A stretch of DNA of 64,000 bases from Pseudomonadota bacterium. Lineage in GTDB: Bacteria; Pseudomonadota; Alphaproteobacteria; Rhizobiales; Devosiaceae. Where the stretch lies: assembly GCA_023393475.1 (NCBI GenBank), contig JAEWLC010000037.1:124001-188000 (forward strand), read 5' to 3'. The stretch's first letter is position 1; each line of letters begins with the position of its first letter. A model generated the notes under the pieces. The model ran no database searches, had not been told where the DNA came from, and worked only from the letters and a program-made list of their open reading frames with translations. Of the stretch, positions 55,779-64,000 are shown piece by piece. The position numbers were made by a program, and so were the translations under genes.

Positions 55779-57086
55779 ATGAAACTGCTTCCGCTTCTTT
55801 CGAGCGTGCTCGCGCTTGCGCTCGGTTCGACCGCCTATGCCCAGACGACGCTCACCATCGCCACCGTGAACAATGGCGACATGGTCCGCATGCAGGGGCT
55901 CACCGACGACTTCACCGCCAAGAACCCCGATATCCAGCTGCAGTGGGTGACGCTCGAGGAGAACATCCTGCGCGAGCGCGTCACTACCGACATCGCCACC
56001 AAGGGCGGCCAGTTCGACGTGATGACCATCGGCACCTACGAGGTTCCGATCTGGGCCAAGAACAGCTGGCTGCTGCCGCTCGACAACCTCGGCGCCGACT
56101 ACGATGTCGATGACCTGCTGCCCGCCATCCGCGGCGGCCTCAGCGCCGACGGCAAGCTCTACGCCGCGCCCTTCTACGGCGAGTCGAGCTTCATCATGTA
56201 TCGCAAGGACCTGTTCGAGAAGGCCGGGCTGACCATGCCCGACGCCCCGACCTGGGAGTTCATCGCCGACGCCGCGCGCAAGATCACCGACCGCTCGGCC
56301 GACATCAACGGCATCTGCCTGCGCGGCAAGGCCGGCTGGGGCGAGAACATGGCCTTCCTGACCGCGATGTCCAACTCGTTCGGTGCCCGCTGGTTCGACG
56401 AGGCCTGGAAGCCCCAGTTCGACCAGCCCGAGTGGAAGAACACGCTGCAGTTCTATGTCGACCTGATGAAGGATGCCGGCCCGGTCGGCGCCTCCTCCAA
56501 CGGCTTCAACGAGAACCTGACGCTGTTCCAGCAGGGCAAGTGCGGCATGTGGATCGACGCCACCGTCGCTGCCTCGTTCGTCACCGATGCCAAGGCAAGC
56601 TCCGTCGCCGACAAGGTTGGCTTCGCGCTGGCTCCCGACACCGGGCTCGGCAAGCGTGGCAACTGGCTCTGGGCCTGGTCGCTGGCCATCCCCGCCGGTT
56701 CGCAGAAGGCCGAAGCGGCGCAGAAGTTCATCTCCTGGGCGACGTCCAAGGACTACCTGAACCTCGTCGCATCGAAGGAAGGCTGGGCCAACGTGCCACC
56801 GGGCACTCGCACCTCGCTCTACGAGAACGCCGAGTACCAGGCCGCCGCGCCCTTCGCCAAGATGACGCTCGACTCGATCAACGCCGCCGATCCGACCGCC
56901 CCCACCGTGAAGCCGGTGCCGTATACGGGCGTGCAGTTCGTGGCCATTCCCGAGTTCGCCGGCATGGCGACCACGGTCGGCCAGCTGTTCTCGGCGGCGC
57001 TCGCCGGCTCGACCAGCGTCGACGACGCGCTGGCCCAGGCCCAGCAGACCGTCGACCGCGAAATGAAGGCGGCCGGCTACTACTGA
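55779..57086 (+). CDS. smoE: sorbitol/mannitol ABC transporter substrate-binding protein
   Basis: Periplasmic binding protein of 435 residues. ATG 55779 follows GGGAGGA and gives a signal peptide (LLPLLSSVLALALGSTAYAQ). The family 1 sequence (LTIATVNNGDMVRMQGLTDD, GTYEVPIWAKNSWLLPL, FYGESSFIMYRKDLFEKAGL) matches polyol-binding proteins. The operon order smoE, smoF, smoG, smoK, mtlK supports mannitol, sorbitol or related polyols as substrates. Confidence 0.9.
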   Translation: MKLLPLLSSVLALALGSTAYAQTTLTIATVNNGDMVRMQGLTDDFTAKNPDIQLQWVTLEENILRERVTTDIATKGGQFDVMTIGTYEVPIWAKNSWLLPLDNLGADYDVDDLLPAIRGGLSADGKLYAAPFYGESSFIMYRKDLFEKAGLTMPDAPTWEFIADAARKITDRSADINGICLRGKAGWGENMAFLTAMSNSFGARWFDEAWKPQFDQPEWKNTLQFYVDLMKDAGPVGASSNGFNENLTLFQQGKCGMWIDATVAASFVTDAKASSVADKVGFALAPDTGLGKRGNWLWAWSLAIPAGSQKAEAAQKFISWATSKDYLNLVASKEGWANVPPGTRTSLYENAEYQAAAPFAKMTLDSINAADPTAPTVKPVPYTGVQFVAIPEFAGMATTVGQLFSAALAGSTSVDDALAQAQQTVDREMKAAGYY

Positions 57087-57172
57087 TTACCTCCTGAGCG
57101 ACTGCCCGGCGGCCATGCTGCCGGGCTCTTTCTGAAGCTGGGGCTGCGCTACCGCGCCAACTCCAAACTCGG

Positions 57173-57253
57173 TGTCATCCCTGCGCAGGCAGGGATCCAT
57201 ACCGCCGCCCGCGCGGGCCGAGAACTGGACCCCTGCCTTCGCAGGGGTGACAG
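57173..57253. repeat. intergenic palindromic element, copy A
   Basis: An 81-bp element between smoE and smoF with two hairpins: 57177-57184 with 57189-57196, and 57229-57236 with 57241-57248, each 8 bp with a 4-base loop. The outer ends TGTCATCCC and GGGGTGACA are also inverted. Copy C at 60307-60388 has the same architecture, so this is a dispersed repeat. Confidence 0.75.
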
Positions 57254-57366
57254 CCGGTGGTTGGGAAAGTGAAGTACCTGAGCACTTGACGTCATGCCGG
57301 CCTCCGCCGCGTGACGCGGTGAGTGGAAAGCGAACTGCTGAGCAGCGCACGAGGGGGAACGGCAAC

Positions 57367-58239
57367 ATGGCAACCAAGCAGTCACATCGCCTCGCCCGGC
57401 TGATGATCGCCCCGTCGGTGGTGGTCCTGCTGGTCTGGATGATCGTGCCGCTGGCGCTGACCATCTGGTTCGCCTTCCAGCGCTACCGCCTGACCAATCC
57501 CAACATCAAGGGCTTCGCGGGTTTCGCGAATTTCGAGTTCTTCGTCACCGATCCGGCGTTCTGGCCGGCCATCTTCAACACCCTGCTCATCGTCGTCGGC
57601 GTGCTGGTGATCACCGTCGGCTTCGGCATCCTCCTGGCGCTGATGCTCGACCAGCCGATCTGGGGCCAGGGCATCGTGCGCATCCTGATGATCTCGCCCT
57701 TCTTCGTGATGCCCCCGGTCGCGGCGGTGATCTGGAAGCACCAGCTGATGAACCCGACCTGGGGGGTGTTCGCCGATATCTCCCGCTTCTTCGGCATGGA
57801 CCCGGTCAACTGGCTCGGCAACTACCCGCTGTTCTCGATCATCCTGATCGTCGCCTGGCAGTGGCTGCCCTTCGCCACCCTGATCCTGCTGACCGCCATG
57901 CAGTCGCTGAGCGAGGAGCAGAAGGAAGCGGCCGAGATGGACGGCGCCAACGTGTTCCGGCGCTTCTGGTACATCATCCTGCCGCACCTCGCGCGGGCGA
58001 TCACCGTCGTGATCCTGATCCAGACCATCTACCTGCTCGGCGTCTATGCCGAGATCCAGATCACCACCGGCGGCGGCCCGGGCTTCGCCAGCACCAACCT
58101 GCCCTTCCTGATCTACAACGTGGGCGTCCTGGGCGGAAACATCGGCGCCGGCGCGGCTGGTGGGCTGGTGGCCGTGGTGCTCGCGAACATCGTCGCCGTG
58201 TTCCTGATGCGGGCGGTGGGGAGGAACTTGGATGCTTAG
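57367..58239 (+). CDS. smoF: sorbitol/mannitol ABC transporter permease SmoF
   Basis: MalF-like permease of 290 residues. First helix LMIAPSVVVLLVWMIVPLAL, EAA-region EAAEMDGANVFRRFWYI and loop ITTGGGPGFASTNLP. ATG 57367; the longer frame upstream would run through the repeat element and is rejected. The 280-base gap after smoE holds that element, which may tune downstream expression. Confidence 0.92.
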   Translation: MATKQSHRLARLMIAPSVVVLLVWMIVPLALTIWFAFQRYRLTNPNIKGFAGFANFEFFVTDPAFWPAIFNTLLIVVGVLVITVGFGILLALMLDQPIWGQGIVRILMISPFFVMPPVAAVIWKHQLMNPTWGVFADISRFFGMDPVNWLGNYPLFSIILIVAWQWLPFATLILLTAMQSLSEEQKEAAEMDGANVFRRFWYIILPHLARAITVVILIQTIYLLGVYAEIQITTGGGPGFASTNLPFLIYNVGVLGGNIGAGAAGGLVAVVLANIVAVFLMRAVGRNLDA

Positions 58240-58257
58240 GTCAGTTCACTTGGCTCC

Positions 58258-58372
58258 CCCCTCATCCGCCCTTCGGGCACCTTCTCCCACAAGGGGAGAA
58301 GGGTCCTCCACGAACACCTCAGTCGGGCCTTCTCCCTTGATGGGAGAAGGTGGGCGAAGCCCGGATGAGGGT
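58258..58372. repeat. intergenic palindromic element B
   Basis: A 115-bp inverted structure between smoF and smoG. The ends CCCTCATCCG and CGGATGAGGG pair, and two inner hairpins repeat the same arms CCTTCTCCC/GGGAGAAGG (one at about 58280-58303, one at 58328-58350). It is of the kind widely dispersed between genes in Rhizobiales and is different from elements A and C. Confidence 0.7.
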
Positions 58373-58407
58373 GGAGCAGCCAACGCCAGCCTTCGAGGAG
58401 ACCAGTA

Positions 58408-59232
<825 letters not shown>

Positions 59233-59242
59233 GGGATCCCAA

Positions 59243-60244
<1,002 letters not shown>

Positions 60245-60306
60245 TGTGGGAGGCCGCAGACAAAGCGGTTGCAGGATTGAGGCGCGATGGTGCCATTCTC
60301 GCCGGC

Positions 60307-60388
60307 TGTCATCCCTGCGAAGGCAGGGATCCATCTCTCCACCTGCGCCAGCTATTGGTTGGATCCCAGCCTTCGCTGGGATGACACC
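60307..60388. repeat. intergenic palindromic element, copy C
   Basis: An 82-bp element between smoK and mtlK, closely matching copy A: hairpins 60311-60318 with 60323-60330 and 60363-60370 with 60375-60382, 8-bp stems and 4-base loops, with outer TGTCATCCC and GGGATGACA. Confidence 0.75.
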
Positions 60389-60483
60389 GAGGGTGGGGCA
60401 ACAGGGTGCCTCACCGCGATGCTGAAACGATCCCTGTGGGTGGGTTGCCCAAAGTAGTGAACTACCAGACCAAGGATACCACC

Positions 60484-61962
60484 ATGCCGATCGAGCTCTC
60501 CGTCGAAGACCTGCCGGAGATTTCCCGCACCGCCAGCGTGCCGCGCTATCACCGCGGATCGCTGAAGGGGGGAATCGTGCATTTCGGCGTCGGCAACTTC
60601 CACCGCGCCCACCAGGCCGTCTATCTCGACGACCTGTTCAACCTCGGCTTCGACCATGACTGGGCCCTGATCGGCGCCGGCGTGCGCGCCAACGACGAGG
60701 ACATGCGTCGCAAGCTCCTTGGGCAGGACTACCTCACGACGGTCGTCGAGCAGGAGGCGGCCGGCACTTCGGCGCGCGTCACCGCTGCGATGATCGACTT
60801 CCTGCCGGTGGGCGACCTCGCAACCATCAGCGAGACGCTGGCCGATCCGCAGGTCCGCATCGTGTCGCTGACCGTGACGGAGGGCGGCTACTATATCGAT
60901 CCTGCCTCGCAGCGCTTCGACGCCGCTCACCCCGATATCCTCGCCGACAGCGCCAATCCCGAGGCGCCGAAGACGGTGTTCGGGCTGATCCTCCTCGGCC
61001 TGCAGCTGCGCAAGGAGCGGGGCGTGCCGCCGTTCACGGTGATGAGCTGCGACAATATCCCGGGCAATGGCCACGTGACGCAGAACGCGGTGGCGGGGCT
61101 GGCCGAGCTCATCAATCCGGCATTGGCGCAATGGGTGCGCGAGGCGGTGGCCTTCCCCAACGGCATGGTCGACCGCATTACCCCGGCGACCGGCCAGCGC
61201 GAGCGCGATGCGCTCGAAGCCGATTTCGGCATCGTCGATGCCTGGCCGGTGTTCTGCGAAGAGTTCCGGCAGTGGGTGCTGGAGGATCACTTCCCCGCAG
61301 GCCGCCCGGCGCTCGAGCGGGTCGGCGTGCAGTTCGTCCCGGATGTCGCGCCCTTCGAGCACATGAAGATCCGCATCCTCAACGGCGGCCACGCGACGAT
61401 CGCCTACCCGGCGGCGCTGCTCGACATCCACTTCGTCCACGAGGCGATGGAGCATCCGCTGATCCGCGTCTTCCTCGAAAAGGTCGAGCGCGAGGAGATC
61501 ATCCCCGTGGTGCCGCCGGTGCCGGAGACGGACCTTGATGACTATTACCGGCTGATCGAGCGGCGGTTCAGCAACCCCAAGATCGGCGACACGATCCAGC
61601 GGCTCTGCCTCGATGGGTCGAACCGGCAGCCGAAATTCATCCTGCCCTCGGCGGCGGACCGCCTCGCGGCGGGACAGGGCGTGGCCGGGCTGGCACTCGT
61701 CTCGGCGCTGTGGGCCCGCTACTGCTACGGCGAGAGCGACAGCGGCAAGCCCATCGCGCCGAACGATCCGAGCTGGGACCGGCTGACGGCCCTGGCGAAG
61801 GAAGCGCGGACCGACCCCCGGGCCTGGCTGACCATGGGCGACATCTTTGGGCCGCTGGCGAGCAACCCGGCCTATGTCGCGGCCTTTACCGCGGCGCTGT
61901 CGAACCTCTGGTCGAAGGGCACGAAGGCGACGCTCGAAGCCTATCTCGGCAACGCATTGTGA
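60484..61962 (+). CDS. mtlK: mannitol 2-dehydrogenase (polyol dehydrogenase)
   Basis: Long-chain polyol dehydrogenase of 492 residues that oxidises mannitol (and often arabitol or sorbitol) to the ketose with NAD. Catalytic residues align exactly with Pseudomonas fluorescens mannitol dehydrogenase: Asn191, Asp230, Lys295 (EHMKIRILNGGH), Asn300 and His303. The N-terminal GVGNFHRAHQ is the family cofactor loop. It lies in the polyol operon after repeat copy C. Confidence 0.92.
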   Translation: MPIELSVEDLPEISRTASVPRYHRGSLKGGIVHFGVGNFHRAHQAVYLDDLFNLGFDHDWALIGAGVRANDEDMRRKLLGQDYLTTVVEQEAAGTSARVTAAMIDFLPVGDLATISETLADPQVRIVSLTVTEGGYYIDPASQRFDAAHPDILADSANPEAPKTVFGLILLGLQLRKERGVPPFTVMSCDNIPGNGHVTQNAVAGLAELINPALAQWVREAVAFPNGMVDRITPATGQRERDALEADFGIVDAWPVFCEEFRQWVLEDHFPAGRPALERVGVQFVPDVAPFEHMKIRILNGGHATIAYPAALLDIHFVHEAMEHPLIRVFLEKVEREEIIPVVPPVPETDLDDYYRLIERRFSNPKIGDTIQRLCLDGSNRQPKFILPSAADRLAAGQGVAGLALVSALWARYCYGESDSGKPIAPNDPSWDRLTALAKEARTDPRAWLTMGDIFGPLASNPAYVAAFTAALSNLWSKGTKATLEAYLGNAL

Positions 61963-62015
61963 TCGCCTTGCCGAAGCGACTGCCGCCCGGCTACCGATAG
62001 GCCGGGAGGAACGTC

Positions 62016-64000
62016 ATGGCGCCGATCAGGCTCGTCATCTTCGATTGCGACGGGGTGCTGGTGGACAGCGAACCGCTGGCCATGCGCGTGCTGCTCGAAG
62101 TCATCGCCGAGCAGGGCATCGAGATCGAACGGGGCACGGCGTTCCGGTCCTATCTCGGGCGCAGCCTCGCCTCGATCTCGGAGAGCCTGAACCAGAGCCA
62201 CGGCGCCCACCTGAGCGAGGCCTCGCTGAGCGGCATGCGCGACCGGCTCTACGCGCTCTATCGGCAGGAGCTGAAGGCGACGCCGTGGATCGGCGACGTG
62301 ATCGCCGGGCTGGAACTGCCGTTCTGCGTCGCCTCGTCGAGCCAGGTCGAGCGCATCCGGCTGAGCCTCGAACTCACCGGCCTCCTGCCGCGCTTCGAGG
62401 GCCGCATCTACTCGGCCAGCATGGTCAGGAACGGCAAGCCGGCGCCGGACCTCTTCCTTCACGCAGCACGCGAGATGGGGGTGGCGGCCGAGAACTGCCT
62501 CGTCATCGAGGATTCGCCGGCCGGCATCCTCGCGGCGCGGGCGGCGGGCATGCGGGTCTTTGCCTTTCTCGGCGGCAGCCATATCGGCCCGAGCGGTCTG
62601 CGCGACGAGATCGAGGCCTTGGAACCCGACGCGTTCATCGAGGACATGCGGTCCCTTCCCGGCCTGCTGGAACTGCATGCGGCGCGCGAGTCCGGCACGG
62701 CGTCGATGCTTGTCGCCGTCGACGTGGGTACGGCGAGCGCCCGGGCGGGCGTCGTCACGCCGTCGGGCTGCCTGATCGGGCGCGCCGAGTACCCGCTGGA
62801 CCTCCGGCGGCAAGGTCCCGACATCGCCGAGTACGACTCCGAGCAGATCTGGGACGCGGTCGCCCATGCGGTGCGGACTGCGATGCGGCTCGGCGGCGTG
62901 CGGGAGAACGAAGCGGCGGGCATCAGCTTCGATGCCACCTGCTCGCTGGTGGTGCGCGACAGCACCGGCAGCCCGCTGCCCGTCAGCCCCGACGGCGAGC
63001 CGCGCTGGGACACCCTCGCCTGGTTCGATCACCGCGCCCAGGCCGAGGCGGAGGAATGCACGGCTGGCGGGCATCGCGTGCTCGATTTCGTCGGCGGCAC
63101 CATGTCGCCGGAAATGGAAGTGCCCAAGCTGATGTGGCTGAAGCGCCATGTCCCCGAGACCTGGGCCCGGGCCGGCCACATGTTCGACCTCGTCGATTTC
63201 CTGACCTGGAAGGCTTCGGGGTCGACCGCGCGGTCGGAATGCACGCTCACCTGCAAATGGACCTACCTCGCGCACGAGAACCCGGGCTGGCAGCGGGACT
63301 TTCTCGCGTCGGTCGGCCTCGGGGACCTGCGCGAACGCGCCGGGCTGCCGGAGAACGCCAGTCGCATCGGCCAGCCGCTCGGACCGCTGACCGCGGCTGC
63401 GGCGACCCGCTTGGGCCTCTCGACCCGGTGCGTCGTCGGCGTCGGCCTCATCGACGCGCATGCCGGCACGCTCGGCGCGCTCGCGAGCTTTGCCGCCGAT
63501 CCGCCCAACATCCACCGACACCTGGCCCTCATCGCCGGAACCTCGAGCTGCGTCATGGCCCTTTCCGACCATCCCTTGCCGACGCCGGGGGTCTGGGGTC
63601 CCTTTTACGGCGCGGTATTCCCCGGCACCTGGCTCAACGAGGCCGGCCAGTCGGCAACCGGCGCGCTGCTCGACCATGTGCTGCGCACGCACGCGGCGGG
63701 CGGCGAGCCCACCCCGGAGCTTCATCACCGGGTGATCGACCGCGTGCGGGAGCTGCGGGCGACCGAGGGGAGCGATCTCGCGGCCGACCTGCACGTGCTG
63801 CCCGACTTCCACGGCAACCGTTCGCCGCTGGCCGACCCCAGGGCGCTTGGCGTGATCTCGGGCCTGCCGATGGACAGCAGCTTCGACAGCGTCTGCCGCC
63901 TGTACTGGCGCACGGCCGTGGCGATTGCCGTGCAGGTGCGCCACATCCTCGATACGCTCAATGCGCGCGGATACGCCATCGATACGCTGCACGTCACCGG
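62016..64000 (+). CDS. fused HAD phosphatase - FGGY carbohydrate kinase (D-ribulokinase-like), partial at window end
   Basis: One uninterrupted frame from ATG 62016 (GGGAGGA site) to the edge of the window, 661 codons visible. Residues 1-225 form a complete beta-phosphoglucomutase-type HAD phosphatase: FDCDGVLVDSEP (Asp10, Asp12), VASSSQVE, GKPAPDLF and IEDSPAGI. From about residue 231 an FGGY kinase begins (VAVDVGTASARAG) with FDATCSLVV, GTSSCVMALS, NEAGQSATG and LPDFHGNRSPLADP, the pattern of the YDR109c/human FGGY D-ribulokinase group. The last 100 or so kinase residues lie outside. ATG 62706 at the domain border could give a separate kinase, but no stop splits the frame. The two genes are usually separate neighbours. 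Confidence 0.85.
   Translation, partial: MAPIRLVIFDCDGVLVDSEPLAMRVLLEVIAEQGIEIERGTAFRSYLGRSLASISESLNQSHGAHLSEASLSGMRDRLYALYRQELKATPWIGDVIAGLELPFCVASSSQVERIRLSLELTGLLPRFEGRIYSASMVRNGKPAPDLFLHAAREMGVAAENCLVIEDSPAGILAARAAGMRVFAFLGGSHIGPSGLRDEIEALEPDAFIEDMRSLPGLLELHAARESGTASMLVAVDVGTASARAGVVTPSGCLIGRAEYPLDLRRQGPDIAEYDSEQIWDAVAHAVRTAMRLGGVRENEAAGISFDATCSLVVRDSTGSPLPVSPDGEPRWDTLAWFDHRAQAEAEECTAGGHRVLDFVGGTMSPEMEVPKLMWLKRHVPETWARAGHMFDLVDFLTWKASGSTARSECTLTCKWTYLAHENPGWQRDFLASVGLGDLRERAGLPENASRIGQPLGPLTAAAATRLGLSTRCVVGVGLIDAHAGTLGALASFAADPPNIHRHLALIAGTSSCVMALSDHPLPTPGVWGPFYGAVFPGTWLNEAGQSATGALLDHVLRTHAAGGEPTPELHHRVIDRVRELRATEGSDLAADLHVLPDFHGNRSPLADPRALGVISGLPMDSSFDSVCRLYWRTAVAIAVQVRHILDTLNARGYAIDTLHVT

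Noticed and set aside
61941..63992. 683-residue minus-strand open frame opposite the HAD-kinase gene
   Set aside because: Long antisense frames are common in GC-rich codons; the plus-strand frame carries complete phosphatase and kinase motifs.
62706..64000. Separate kinase gene starting at ATG 62706
   Set aside because: No stop codon separates it from the phosphatase frame and no clear ribosome-binding site precedes it; kept only as an alternative start.

Overview
The window looks like chromosome of a high-GC alphaproteobacterium of the Hyphomicrobiales (Rhizobiales), perhaps a Devosia-like or rhizobial relative. The grounds are family content, not a database search: a glycerol ABC operon of the rhizobial glpDSTPQUV type, a sorbitol/mannitol smoEFGK plus mtlK operon, the typical trio of stress membrane proteins (repeat-rich protein, holin-like protein, DUF3618 protein), and intergenic palindromic repeats of rhizobial style. 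It is mainly a carbohydrate-uptake region with eight ABC systems, each next to its enzymes and usually its own regulator.

Layout. 1-4921 (+): two CUT1 permeases, a GH127 beta-L-arabinofuranosidase and a LacI regulator. 4935-9457 (-): a CUT1 transporter with a GH51 alpha-L-arabinofuranosidase, divergent from a GntR regulator (9620-10330). 10418-13121 (-): an ExoU-like patatin phospholipase preceded by two small genes resembling type III secretion chaperones, the most unusual locus here. 13377-18894: a GNAT acetyltransferase and a dipeptide-type ABC operon with a fused ATPase. 19065-21780 (+): small genes and the stress membrane operon. 21866-24949 (-) and 25063-30319 (+): divergent sugar-oxidation genes (SMP-30 lactonase, mutarotase-like protein, alpha-hydroxy-acid dehydrogenase) and a CUT2 importer with an SDR dehydrogenase and a FadR-type regulator. 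30324-40605 (-): two CUT2 systems with a LacI regulator between them; one has a fused double permease and the other a frameshifted binding protein. 40860-44789 (+): aldo/keto reductase plus a CUT1 transporter. 44821-45474 (-): an unrecognised protein. 45608-54085 (+): glpR, glpD and the glpSTPQUV glycerol transporter. 54137-54493 (-): a lone receiver domain. 54655-64000 (+): SorC-type regulator, smoEFGK, mtlK, and a continuous HAD phosphatase-FGGY kinase fusion that runs off the window.

Together the genes suggest a plant- or soil-associated life on arabinose-rich oligosaccharides, other sugars, glycerol, polyols and peptides. Three CUT1 systems carry no ATPase gene and may share one. Stable stem-loops follow most binding-protein genes that have an intergenic gap, which would favour binding-protein expression over the permeases. 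The effector/chaperone operon has no secretion apparatus in the window, so its export route is unknown.
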